DNA of 64,000 bases from the NCBI GenBank assembly GCA_039090855.1, contig CM077011.1, positions 22,755,001-22,819,000 of the forward strand. Direction: 5' to 3'. Position 1 is the stretch's first letter, and each line of letters opens with the position of its first letter. The DNA is from Macrothele yani. Its lineage: Eukaryota; Arthropoda; Arachnida; Araneae; Macrothelidae. Position numbers and translations under genes: made by a program. Below, in pieces: positions 1-10,768 of the stretch. The notes below the pieces were generated by a model. That model saw only the letters and a list, made by a program, of their open reading frames with translations. It had not been told where the DNA came from and did not search any database.

Positions 1-1366
1 GGAACAAGCTATTTTATTCTCAGAATCGTAATGTGATCGCCAGTTGATGTCGGAAACCCACGTAAACCGGTTCCATCAGCTGTGAGGTGGAGTGACTGTT
101 AGAACTTGATAGTAAGAATGTTGGTTGACCAGTTTTAAACAGGAAATAGGCACTTCAGCTTCAGTTGTGAGCTTTCGTGTGTGACAGGTGGATGTTAGTT
201 TTTGCACTCTGTGAGTACGTGTTGCTATCGTGTACTGAAAAATGGATATTTCCCCAAGGAAGCGTGCCAAAATAATTGCTCTGAAGGATCATACTTGTAT
301 GACAGTGGGAGATGTCGCTTCTGCAGTTAGTGTAGGCAAATCAAGTGTATCAAGACTGCTTACGCGATGCAATGCATCTGGATCATTGTCTCCAAAAAGG
401 AGAGGTAAATGTGGAAGAAAACGAAAAACAACTCCACGAACCGTTAAATATGTAATCAGAAATAGTAAAATGAATCCAAAAAAAAAAAAAAAAAAAACAA
501 GCACCGACCTTCAAAGAGATTTATTGGCTAGTGGTTGTGATGTTAGTGATTGAACTGTACGCCATAGGCTTCTGGAAGTTGGCCGGAAAGCAAGAAGACC
601 AACGAAAGAACAATATTTGAATGCGAAAATGAAGATAAAAAGTTTAGCATGGGCCAAAAAATATAAATCATGTACTGCTGACGACTGGAAAAAGGTAGTT
701 TTCAGTGATGATACTCATTTATTTTTGCAGGGTTACCAAACAAATGTCGTTAGACAAAGCAACTGTGAACCCTTAAGACCTGAGCATGTCAAACAAACTG
801 TAAAACACCCTCTGAAACGGATGTTTTGGGGTTTTTTCACATCAAATGGCACTGGAAGCTTAGTTCCTGTTCAAGGTATGATGAATTCAGCCAAGTACGT
901 AGAAATATTACAAAATAAGATTGTTCCATTCTTGCAAACATTCAACGGGACACTTCCACATGACTTAACCCCATGTTGCAATTCGAAATTGGTCAAGAAT
1001 TTCATGCTGGAAAATCAAATTCATTTGCTTGATGGGCCTGGAAATTCAGCAGACTTAAATCCCATAGAAAAGTTGTGGAATATTTTGAAGAGACGTTTAG
1101 GTAAAATGGACTGTACAACCAAAGAACGCATGATAACGAATGCTTTAAAAGTGTGGTTCCACGATTATGAAGTCAAAAATATGTGCACTCAATTAGTGGA
1201 GTCAAAGCCAAAACGAATTAAAGAAGTCATTTCTGCTAAGGGAAGACATTCTTCATACAATACAGGTATTTATCAGTGTATATGAAGGCATATAATGATA
1301 TAAAGGCATAGGTTTGGAAAAAAGAGTGATTTTTTACTTTGTCCCAATTAATTTGCACAGTATAGT
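1..1366 (+). mobile_element. Tc1-like DNA transposon, left end outside window
   Basis: A Tc1/mariner superfamily element that carries the transposase relic at 242-1285. Its right end is visible: the sequence at about 1328-1366, read on the minus strand, starts at a TATA and continues as a typical terminal repeat (tgtgcaaattaattgggac). I do not find the matching left terminal repeat between base 1 and the start codon, so the left end probably lies before the window. The non-coding leader before the ATG is at least 240 bp. The class is clear from the protein; the exact right boundary is inferred. Confidence 0.8.
242..1285 (+). pseudogene. Tc1-like transposase with one in-frame stop
   Basis: A cut-and-paste transposase of the DD34E type that binds the terminal repeats and inserts at TA. 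Residues 1-60 form a helix-turn-helix (MTVGDVASAVSVGKSSVSRL). The catalytic residues are the first D in VVFSDDTHLF, the second D in HDLTPCC, and the E in DLNPIEKLW; I count 34 residues between the last two. A TGA at 551-553 interrupts the frame, which reads on in phase to 1285 for 347 codons, close to family length. The stop fits a CGA-to-TGA change at an arginine position. A run of A at 479-496 encodes a lysine tract in the linker. The second-D motif is altered (CCN where CHT is usual), so activity is doubtful even without the stop. Confidence 0.85.
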
Positions 1367-2118
1367 AATACTTGGCAAAGTGCAGACGATATTTTAAAGT
1401 TAAATATTCTAAAAAATGGCACATTTTGAACTGGGTGGACGGCACGGTGTGCAAGACAAATTCCAGGATGGGCACCAGCCCACCCTCGCACCTCCTTGGG
1501 GACATTCCTGTTTACATGCGAACGTAGATGAGTATCATACAGTTTCCCGTTTTGGCACAAGATAATTATTATTTGCTCCAAACGTTTCTGAAAGAAGCTC
1601 TCCCAATTCATCAGACCTCTCAAAAGTGTTGAATTTTAGATTGTTCTGCATGAAACTTTTCCTGCTCGACTTCGCACCTGCTGCTAGCTAGATGCTCATT
1701 CGCTTCGTGTCCTGCTAGTGGCGGACGAGGAAAGTTGGAGTTCGCTCAACGTGTTCAATCAGACCTTCTGCTGAGGCTGCACGACTTGCGTGGCCATGTG
1801 CCTAACGCGTAGAAAATTATAGGTTCGTGATACATAATCCCAACTTAACATTCTTCAAGAAATGTGGCGGCGCGCTACCTCGCAGGAAAAGAAAGCAATG
1901 GCATTAAAAGCAACTTGAGGGTAAAATATGCATATTAATGCGGGTCTCATAGCTGTAGCTAAGCATGATACGGAATAAAACATCCATATTTTTGATGCAA
2001 AAAGTAAAGCAAAGTACTTTCATTTAGCACACAGAGAGGAGGCCGTCTTAAGTGGCGCATTCCTTCAGTTTGAGTAGCCGGGGACGGGCCAATATGTTTA
2101 GGAGGCGCTTAAGAAATA
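1367..2118. other. no gene seen, transposon-to-satellite spacer
   Basis: Unique-looking sequence between the Tc1 right end and the satellite. The open frames here are short and overlap on both strands without family motifs. I see no tRNA-like box, tandem repeat or terminal repeat. Confidence 0.5.
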
Positions 2119-5100
2119 AACGCGTTGACGAACCAATGACGAACATGCTGATGAGCAATGACGAATGATAAACCAATGAGGAACCAACGACGAACACGGG
2201 GACGAACAAATGACGAATGACGAACCAATGATGAGCACGACGAACCAATGACAAACCCATGATGAACCAATGACAAACAAATGACGAACACGCTGACGAA
2301 CTAATGAATATATGAACCAATGACGAACCCCTGACGAACGACCGATGACGAACTGAGAAACAACTAACCCCTGACGAGATGACTAATAACAAACTAATGA
2401 TGAACCCCTGACGAACCAATGACGAACACGCTGACAAACCAATGGCGCGAACACGCTGATGAACCAATGAATCTATGAACCAATGACGAACACCTAACGA
2501 AAGACCAATGACGAACTGAGAAACAACTAACCCCTGACGAGATAACTAATGACAAACTAATGATGAACCCCTGACGAACCAATGACGAACCAATGGCGCG
2601 AACACGCTGATGAACCAATGAATCTATGAACCAATGACGAACACCTGACGAAAGACCAATGACGAACTGAGAAACAACTAACCCCGGACGAGATGACTAA
2701 TAACAAACTAATGATGAACCCCTGACGAACCAATGACGAACACGCTGACGAACCAATGGCGCGAACACGCTGATAAACCAATGAATCTATGAACCAATGA
2801 CGAACACCTAACGAAAAACCAATGACGAACTGAGAAACAACTAACCCCTGACGAGATAACTAATGACAAACTAATGATGAAACCCTGACAAACCAATGAC
2901 GAACCAATGGCGCGAACACGCTGATAAACCAATGAATCTATGAACCAATGACGAACACCTGACGAAGAACCAATGACGAACTGAGAAACAACTAACCCCT
3001 GACGAGATGACTAATAACAAACTAATGATGAACCCCTGACGAACCAATGACGAACACGCTGACGAACCAATGGCGCGAACACGCTGATGAACCAATGAAT
3101 CTATGAACCAATGACGAACACCTAACGAAAGACCAATGACGAACTGAGAAACAACTAACCCCTGACGAGATAACTAATGACAAACTAATGATGAACCCCT
3201 GACGAACCAATGACGAACCAATGGCGCGAACACGCTGATGAACCAATGAATCTATGAACCAATGACGAACACCTGACGAAAAACCAATGACGAACACCTG
3301 ACGAAAAACCAATGACGACCACCTGACGAAAAACCAATGACGAACACCTAACGAAAGACCAATGACGAACTGAGAAACAACTAACCCCTGACGAGATAAG
3401 TAATGACAAACTAATGATGAACCCCTGACGAACCAATGACGAACCAATGACGCGAACACGCTGATGAAAAAATGAATCTATGAACCAATGACGAACACCT
3501 GACGAAAGACCAATGACGAACTGAGAAACAACTAACCCCTGACGAGATGACTAGTAACAAACTAATGACGAACCCCTGACGAACCAATGACGAACACGCT
3601 GACGAACCAATGGCGCGAACACAATGATGAACCAATGAATCTATGAACCAATGACGAACACCTAACGAAAGACCAATGACGAACTGAGAAAGAACTAACC
3701 CCTGACGATATAACTAATGACAAACTAATGATGAACCCCTGACGAACCAATGACGAACCAATGGCGCGAACACGCTGATGAACCAATGAATCTATGAACC
3801 AATGACGAGCACCTGACGAAAGACCAATGATGAACTGAGAAACAACTAACCCCTGACGAGATAACTAATGACACACTAATGATGAACCCCTGACGAACCA
3901 ATGACGAACCAATGACGAACCAATGGCGCGAACACGCTGATGAACCAATGAATCCATGAACCAATGACGAACTCCTGACGAAAGACCAATGACGAACTGA
4001 GAAACAACTAACCCCGGACGAGATGACTAATAACAAACTAATGATGAACCCCTGACGAACCAATGACGAACACGCTGACGAACCAATGGCGCAAACACGC
4101 TGATGAACCAATGAATCTATGAACCAATGACGAACACCTAACGAAAGACCAATGACGAACTGAGAAACAACAAACCCCTGACGAGATAACTAATGACAAA
4201 CTAATGATGAACCCCTGACGAACCAATGGCGCGAACACGCTGATGAACCAATGAATCTATGAACCAATGACGAACACCTGACGAAAGACCAATGACGAAC
4301 TGAGAAACAACTAACCCCAGACGAGATGACTAATAACAAACTAATGATGAACCCCTGACGAACCAATGACGAACCAATGGCGCGAACACGCTGATGAACC
4401 AATGAATCTATGAACCAATGACGAACACCTGACGAAAAACCAATGACGAACACCTGACGAAAAACCAATGACGAACTGAGAAACAACTAACCCCTGACGA
4501 GATAACTAATGACAAACTAATGATGAACCCCTGACGAACCAATGACGAACCAATGGTGCGAACACGCTGATGAACCAATGAATCTATGAACCAATGACGA
4601 ACACCTGACGAAAGACCAATGACGAACTGAGAAACAACTAACCCCTGACGAGATGACTAATAACAAACTAATGATGAACCCCTGACGAACCAATTACGAA
4701 CACGCTGACGAACCAATGGCGCGAACACGCTGATGAACCAATGAATCTATGAACCAATGACGAACACCTAACGAAAGACCAATGACGAACTGAGAAACAA
4801 CTAACCCCTGACGATATAACTAATGACAAACTAATGATGAACCCCTGACGAACCAATGACGAACCAATGGCGCGAACACGCTGATGAACCAATGAATCTA
4901 TGAACCAATGACGAGCACCTGACGAAAGACCAATGACGAACTGAGAAACAACTAACCCCTGACGAGATAACTAATGACAAACTAATGATGAACCCCTGAC
5001 GAACCAATTACGAACCAATGGCGCGAACACGCTGATGAACTAATGACGAACACCTGACGAAAGACCAATGACGAACTGAGAAACAACTAACCCCGGACGA

Positions 5101-5530
5101 GATGACTAATAACAAACTAATGATGAACCCCTGACGAACCAATGACGAACTCGCTGACGAACCAATGGCGCGAACACGCTGATGAACCAATGAATCTGTG
5201 AACCAATGACGAACACGTAACGAAAGACCAATGACGAACTGAGAAACAACTAACCCCTGACAAGATAACTAATGACAAACTAATGATGAACTCCTGACGA
5301 ACCAATGACGAACACGCTGAATAACCCATGAATCTATGAATCAATGACGAACTCCTGACAAACGACCAATGACGAACTCAGAATCAACTAACCCCTGACG
5401 ATATAACCAATGGCAAACCTCTGACGAACCCCTGATGAACCAATGACGAACTCGCTGACGAACTAATGACGAACACGCTGACGAACCAATGAAGAATGCT
5501 GACGAACTGATGACAGACTAATAAACACGC
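2119..5530. repeat. 3.4 kb higher-order satellite of 11-13 bp units
   Basis: The basic unit is a degenerate 11-13 bp word around gacgaaccaat. Units are organised into larger blocks: the marker atctatgaac recurs at 2471, 2622, 2785, 2936, 3099 and 3250, giving alternating spacings of 151 and 163 bp, a 314 bp two-block repeat. The 12 bp difference is one extra basic unit (gaacacgctgac). One block near 3250-3476 is 75 bp longer through extra copies of a 25 bp piece. The array decays at both edges, where the units become irregular. The minus strand is open for long stretches only because the unit lacks stop triplets there; since 314 is not a multiple of three, no reading frame is kept between blocks. 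Confidence 0.95.
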
Positions 5531-6460
5531 TTGCACTTTAGACTAAAAGGGAAAGTGAGAAAAAGTGTAATAGTGTCTGTCTGCTGCACTGCGACCACGG
5601 GTGAGAAAGAACCCGCCAGCAAGATATTTATGATGGATGAAAGCAGTGTGAACTCTGTGAGAAAATTGTAACAGTTTGCGAAAACTTCTCGAACGATTCA
5701 GACTTTTTTTGGAAACGATTCCTTGAGCGTCGTGTGAAGAGGATCCCATCGATGTGCTATCGCTGTACGGAGAGCATATGTCAGTGCGATCCCTGCCCTC
5801 CGAGAAAGAAAGAAACCTCACCGCATGTGTGATTACAAAGAATGCTTCTCTGGACGTTATACATTATTCTACTGTTCCCATTCTTTGTATTATGTATGCT
5901 CATAATTCATTTTCTTCACTTGGATAATATCCCCCTCTCCCCCTCCTAGGACGATTGAATGTAAGTAAGACTTACACTTATTCTTATCCCTGGAGAGGAA
6001 AAATGTGATAACCAATGGGCGCCTATAAGGCCATCCGTGTAATAATAGCCATGTACATAAATCGCCACTGGCTTTGTAAATAATCGCTGTAAGTAGAATT
6101 TTCATCGCTTTTCTGTATATTTAAAGTTGGCTGCGTGATATAAGGAGCTATGCTCCAATACCGAGATTCGTTCTCCGAGTCTATCATGAACGGTAGTAAG
6201 CCATGTCGACGCTTTCGCTGCGAAAAAAAACATGCACGGATTCGCCTCTTTTGACTAAGAGAATCAGTCTGGCGAGAGAAGAGGTTCCAAGAGAAGTGAT
6301 GATGTTATTGTAACGCAACCACCTCTAAAAGTCTTCGCTCTGTGATCCGAAGACATTCGATAAGATCGCCAGCTTGCATTGCCATGACAACATGACTGAG
6401 CGGGTGAAGGATGAATGAGCCATTTGCTTTACGCAACGGTTCGCTCAGAAAAGAGAAGAC
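5531..6460. other. no gene seen
   Basis: Sequence beyond the satellite. Short open frames at 5543-5821 and 5890-6105 on the minus strand show no recognisable domain. No tandem array or terminal repeat is visible. It may be decayed flank of the hAT relic that follows. Confidence 0.45.
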
Positions 6461-7047
6461 TTGGACTACATTAGTCACTCGCATGCTCCCACCTGTAACA
6501 GGAGGTGTTTCACGAGAGATGTTTCAGTTGTGTGTAGTGTCATAGAAATAAACTCAGTCTTATTATACCTTAAATTTGTGGAATTGTTGGATTCGAACGG
6601 TTTCGAAAAATTTTGTGAAAGCTTTCCTGAACATCTACTGTCAGAACTTAAAGAACCTATGCTTCAAATTTTGATTAAGTTCGAGTAAAAAATGAACTGA
6701 ACGCTATTCCCTTGATGAATACAAAATAAATCAGTAAGAGACATTCATTGTTACACGAAATTGAATAAATTGGACATTGTATTTAGTGAAGTGTAAAAAT
6801 TAGAAGACCTAATATTAAAGTTTCCATGAACAACTGCGACTGCCGAAAGATGTTTTTCTGCATTAAAGATAATCAAGAAATACCTTAGTACCACACAAGG
6901 ACATGTACCCTTGATAAACTTTGCTGTTTTGTCAATAGAGTAAGACATTTGTTTTTAAATATGGAAAAGTACCCCAAAGAAACTTGTGAAAACGTAAAAC
7001 TAATGTTCGCACAAAAGGAAACAAGAATGGAGTTCATGTACAAATAA
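6461..7047 (+). pseudogene. hAT transposase relic, C-terminal dimerisation domain
   Basis: The stretch 6830-6943 translates to TTATAERCFSALKIIKKYL followed by a run ending in INFAVLSIE, the hallmark of the hAT C-terminal dimerisation domain as found in ZMYM1-like transposase genes. In another frame, from 6961 to 7047, a short tail ends RMEFMYK, which matches the usual end of these proteins. A stop at 6827-6829 lies just before the domain and a frameshift separates the last piece. The open frame at 6461-6688 (75 aa, with LLDSNGFEKFCESFPEHLL) is a plausible upstream remnant of the same gene, but this is less certain. It is a dead fragment; the catalytic core is not visible. Confidence 0.7.
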
Positions 7048-7297
7048 AGTATTGAAAGCATAAAGTGTTAAAATCCTAATCCTCATAGAATAAAGTTATA
7101 TGTTCGGAAACATAGAACTTTGTTTCCTAACATTCCAATACCACTCGCACACAACCTGATTAAACAAAAATTGGTTCAACTCTTGCAATTTACATCCCAT
7201 GCAATATAATCTATTATTTCTGCTCTCACTCTCATTCAAAAAAGCAGTTACTTTAAATATAATGCCATTTTTTTTATAAACAACTTTAAGGTACGCA

Positions 7298-7978
7298 ATG
7301 GGTTCACCTTTTTCACCCTTCTTAGCCGAAATAGTTATTCAGGATTTAGAAGAAACATTTTTCCAGTCAAGTTATGCTAAACCAGCACTCTACATGCGCT
7401 ATGTGGATGATATATGTATATTTTGTACTCATTGTGAAAATTCAATACAGTCTTTCTGTTCATCTATGTCATCTATTATACTAACCATAAAGTTCATCTA
7501 TGAATTGGAATCTCATGGCACCTCACCATTCTTGTATCTTGAACTACATAGAAATACTGTGACTCAAAAACTGCCTTTCTCCATCTATAGAAAACCGACC
7601 TACCTACCTTCCATCATTCCCAATGACTCTCATCACCCGTATCATAAAAAAATGACAGCTTTTCATGCCTATATCAAAAGATCATATATCTGTACCTCTA
7701 ATGACACTTATCGGGAGGAACAGCTAAAGCGGATTAAGACCTTAGCACATAGCAATGGTTATGATCCCAATTTGGTCGATACATTATGTGCCAAACACTC
7801 CATGATTTTCAAAACATCTCTAAAATCTCAAAATAAACTTAAAACATTTATCGGTTCAATACAATATATACCAGCAGTCCTCAAATTATTGCAATATACT
7901 TGTCAAAGACATTCACTGAGTCTTGGTTTAAACTCGAGGAACATCTTTTCTTGCATCAGAAGAGACAGATACCTCTGA
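7298..7978 (+). pseudogene. Penelope RT C-terminal half
   Basis: The reverse transcriptase that would copy element RNA at a nicked target. Visible motifs are MGSPFSPFLAEI near the start, the catalytic YVDDI of the palm, and then FLYLELHRN and FSIYRKPTY, the usual C-terminal palm and thumb signatures of Penelope-like enzymes. The fingers and first palm motifs are absent, so the protein is truncated, not merely mis-started; ATG 7298 is the conserved internal methionine of AMGS. The frame stops at TGA 7976-7978 and continues in the same phase directly into the GIY-YIG domain, so this stop looks like a nonsense mutation in a former RT-endonuclease fusion. Confidence 0.85.
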
Positions 7979-8352
7979 AATATTCTTACCTCTGCAGGTA
8001 TCTACTTAGTACCATTAGCTAAAAATGTACATTCCACCTCAGAAGTCATAAGAACCATGTACATTGGAAGTACAAAGAGACGCTTACGTACTAGAATCAT
8101 GGAACACAAACGAACAATTACTAACAATGGTCGCTCAACAGCACTGACGAACAATTCCATCCGTTATGGGACGACATAATCCTTACAACTGGATACACTG
8201 ATGATTGGACTCTTCGATATGGAGAAACAGTCATAATACATAGATTTACAAACGCTTGCTGTAATGAAGTATCTCCTATTATTCTACTCCATTCTTGGAG
8301 ACACCTTATTAACGAAGAGACCATTTTTCGTGAACTGACGAAGAAATCTTAA
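7979..8352 (+). pseudogene. GIY-YIG endonuclease domain of the Penelope element
   Basis: The nuclease that nicks the target for priming. GIY is encoded at 7997-8005 and YIG at 8060-8068 (MYIGSTKRRLRTRIMEHKR), in frame with each other and with the upstream RT. A frameshift near 8140 moves the rest to another frame, where WDDIILTTGYTDDWTLRYGE and the terminal ELTKKS before TAA 8350-8352 can be read. The conserved arginine and EH of the motif are kept. The domain is therefore nearly complete but broken by one frameshift and separated from the RT by a stop codon. Confidence 0.8.
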
Positions 8353-8571
8353 CACAAACTATAACATGTTGCTATGTTAAATATCTTATCTTCATCAAAA
8401 ACCGCAACTGCTCTTTATAGTTAACTTCGACAACAATTTCATATTTAAATCAAACACGCGCCTGAGTGTTCCTGCTCATAACCATCATATAAGATACATA
8501 ACTTGGCGTTATAACCTCAAGGGGTAATTTGAGTAGTGTGTATTTGAAAGGATCTGTTTCTCATTTTATAC

Positions 8572-8616
8572 CTGATGATGAAACCATATAATAGTTTCGA
8601 AAGCACTAGTGTATTT
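8572..8616 (+). ncRNA. hammerhead ribozyme-like motif
   Basis: CTGATGA (8572-8578) is followed by GAAAC (8580-8584), a 9 nt loop, the complementary GTTTC (8594-8598), then GAAA (8599-8602) and a self-complementary CACTAGTG (8604-8611). This is the order of the hammerhead core: conserved box, stem II, GAAA box, stem III. Hammerheads are known in Penelope-like elements. The UH cleavage triplet and stem I are not clearly complementary here, so it may be a decayed or minimal form. Confidence 0.45.
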
Positions 8617-8941
8617 TAACGAAAATTAAAATATTTCTAACGAGCCTGGACGAACGATATAAACGTTTATTCTATAGACATAATCCGGTGCGTAGTCAAT
8701 CTCACCGAGTGCATGACTTGTTAAATCATCATATCATACAGAGTGCATCACTTGGGGATATTTAATGCTCCTAATCCTCATAATTATTTTGTATTGTGTT
8801 AGCAATAGCATGTACCTACAGTTTAGGAAAATAAGTTCTTTTACTTAATAACTGAAAAATAAACTTCGCAATTTGAAAAAAAAATAGTACTGGGGGCGGG
8901 GTAATGGTACGGGGAAGATAGTCCAGGTCTTGGAGCCATGT

Positions 8942-9415
8942 GACGTATATTCTAAATTAACTTTCCTTTTTAGTTTCTTTCCCTATGTAAATCTTAAGTT
9001 TATTCTGTTATTCTTCAGTCTTAACGCGATATCTTTCTCTCAAAACAATACGTTTGGCAAAACAATTGAGGTTGAATGCACGTGACGCATGCCTGAGTTT
9101 TGATAAGAACAAGAGATAAAATCGACGATTGATCTATTGCTTGAGAGCGTTGTAAGAGAGAGCATTGGGTTGTAAACTGATTATTGATAGGAGTGTTGTG
9201 ATAATGTGTGGTGCGTGGAGCGTTCACTACAATATGCTATGTTACGATGTGTGTGCTACATCCTGAATAAAGCATCTGTTCCGTAAGTTGACTTCTGTTA
9301 TTTACATGTTTCGTCTGGCCGTTAAGGTTTCTTTCTTTTAGGAACTATTTCTTAGTATATTGGTGTGTTAAAACAACGTAGAAGTAGAAAAGACTTTTAC
9401 GCTATACCCAAGATA
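8942..9415 (+). repeat. dispersed LTR-like repeat, copy 1
   Basis: Shares an extended, interrupted similarity with 50452-50905 in the same orientation: both open with gacgtatattctaaattaac, carry a central caattgagg block, then an aataaag polyadenylation-like signal, and the block gtttcgtctggccgtta, and end near agacttttacg-type sequence. About 450-475 bp long, non-coding, with a poly(A)-like signal in the last third: this resembles a solo LTR, but I cannot show TG...CA ends or a target-site duplication. Confidence 0.6.
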
Positions 9416-9509
9416 CACTTCTGTCACAATAGTAGGGTGGTCACAAGGTTTCTCTGCTTAGATGAAAGTTGGGTGGAATTGTATGCACCCAGGCAACGAA
9501 ATCAGTTAG

Positions 9510-9722
9510 GGCCTTCTTTTTATTGAATGTTTAACGACAACCCTGAGCAAGTCAGTGGGATATAAGCAGCCGGCCATCCCTAATTTAGGGTCCATTGGTT
9601 TCAGGTAAGGGAAAAAGCCAGTGCCGTAAGACAAACACAACATCCATGCCTAATAGAACCCGAATCCCTTCATGGATGAATGGTCATAAGACAGCGCATA
9701 GACCACTGCGGCAAAGGGACGG
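9510..9722 (-). mobile_element. SINE family A (tRNA-derived), old copy
   Basis: Read on the minus strand: a tRNA-like head (promoter A and B box region near 9660-9720), a middle part, and a 3' tail with the family signature ctaaattaggg and ttaacgac before a T-rich (A-rich on its own strand) end. It is clearly diverged from the younger copies at 48869 and 61561. Transcribed by RNA polymerase III in principle; it depends on a LINE for movement. No convincing target-site duplication. Confidence 0.8.
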
Positions 9723-9727
9723 CAGCC

Positions 9728-10190
9728 TTGGGTTAAGGCAAGGCCTTCTAGAATACACGAGGCCATGACATTAGACAGATGATTTCCCTCTTTTAGTGAC
9801 TCCACATCGAAATAAAAGCTTCCGATTGGTTTGCAATTCTATTGTGTATGACGTCATCCCGACACCAACGTATCAGGCCGTGTGGCATGAGAGTGATGTC
9901 ACAAACGCAGGGAACTAATCTATCAAAAAGCATGACCTTATGCTTTGTAGACGGCCTTGGTAAAACCAAGGGCATGACATTGAGGAATGAATTCCTTCCG
10001 TTTGTGCCGTCACTCTCATGTTACGCCTGGTGATAAGTCAGCGTCATGTATGACGTCACACACCACAGCGTTGGAAATCAATCGAAAGCATTGGTTTCAG
10101 CGTGACGTCACAAAAATAGAGAATTTATCTGCCTAATATCATGGCCTTATATTTTCTCGACTGTCCTGGTTGAACCCTGCACTACCATGG
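9728..10190. mobile_element. foldback element with about 200 bp inverted arms
   Basis: The left arm (about 9728-9960) and right arm (about 9960-10190) are diverged reverse complements. Matching blocks from outside in: gaggccatgacatt against aatatcatggcct; tgtatgacgtcat against atgtatgacgtca; catgagagtgatgtcacaaacg, trimmed here to catgagagtg, against cactctcatg; and the near-central ggccttgg against ccaaggg. The whole unit could fold into one imperfect hairpin. It has no coding capacity and is probably a MITE or foldback transposon. Confidence 0.7.
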
Positions 10191-10249
10191 CGTCATCTAG
10201 CTTCAAAATATACCATGCAGAATTGCATGAGCGCAAAATCTTACTCATG

Positions 10250-10690
10250 TTTAAGGTTAGTAGATGAAAAAGTTATGTTCATGCTGCACTTCCGGTAATT
10301 GCTTTGTGGCGTCACTGTCCAAATCGCCAACGTAAGACTACCTAATCGCTCAAACTGCCGCTCGGATGGCGCAGTGTCTAAGCGATGGCTTCTGATCATT
10401 CGTCCAAGATGCGGTCTAGGTTCGAGTCCCGAAGAGACATGGATATTGTGTTTGTCATACGACACTAGCTCTCTGTCTTCCCTGGAACCAGTGACCCTAA
10501 ATTAAGGACGGTGACTGCTTATATCCCAATGAGTTGATCACGTGGTGGTTAAACCACCAATCATAAAAACAAAGAAAAATCGCTCAAACTGAGAGCTCTC
10601 CAATTGGATTCGATACTTTGAGTATTGGCTCCACTGTCATGATCTATAAAAAAATGTGTGTGGTTGACTGTTAAATAAGTGAAACGGCAT
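10250..10690. repeat. dispersed repeat D, split by a SINE
   Basis: The left half (10250-10343) is shared with 32820-32930 (common words ggttagtagatgaaaa and attgctttgtggcgtc), and the right half (10592-10690) with 35425-35540 (common words ggattcgata, ctttgagtat-like and gattgacta/ggttgactg). The two halves are separated by a SINE A insertion with a 14 bp target duplication, so they were once contiguous. No coding potential; class unknown. Confidence 0.65.
10344..10591 (+). mobile_element. SINE family A inserted in repeat D, 14 bp TSD
   Basis: A tRNA-like head with A box (ggcgcagtgtctaagcg) and B box (ggttcgagtcccg) is followed by the family body and tail (ccctaaattaaggacgg ... accaccaatcataaaaac). 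It is flanked by perfect 14 bp direct repeats aatcgctcaaactg at 10344-10357 and 10578-10591. This is direct evidence of LINE-type retrotransposition into an older repeat. Confidence 0.92.
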
Positions 10691-10768
10691 AATTTATAAA
10701 ATCCAAATAAATATTATAAAAAAATGAGGCGTCAGTCTTAGCCACTTAGATTTCCAGAACAAGGAAAT

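Larger units (their letters stand above)
7289..8660 (+). mobile_element. Penelope-like retroelement, 5'-truncated
   Basis: A retroelement combining a Penelope-type reverse transcriptase (7289-7978) with a GIY-YIG endonuclease (7997-8352), in that order, the diagnostic layout of endonuclease-bearing Penelope-like elements. The RT begins abruptly at motif AMGSPFSP, so the N-terminal half is missing. The 3' non-coding part contains a hammerhead-like motif at 8572-8616, as is known in the terminal repeats of this class. The 3' boundary is a guess. The 240 bp upstream (7048-7288) show nothing recognisable. Confidence 0.85.

Noticed and set aside
2048..5344. About twenty minus-strand open frames repeating an RHWFVIGSS-like or SLVISSGVSCFSV-like protein
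   Set aside because: They are readings of the satellite. The block lengths (151, 163, 314) are not multiples of three, so each frame ends and restarts in each block; there is no start context or domain.
2119..5530. Satellite units contain CTGANGA words, as in hammerhead ribozymes
   Set aside because: No complementary stem II leads to a GAAA box at the right distance in any unit I checked; the words come from the gacgaa/ctgacgaa repeat itself.
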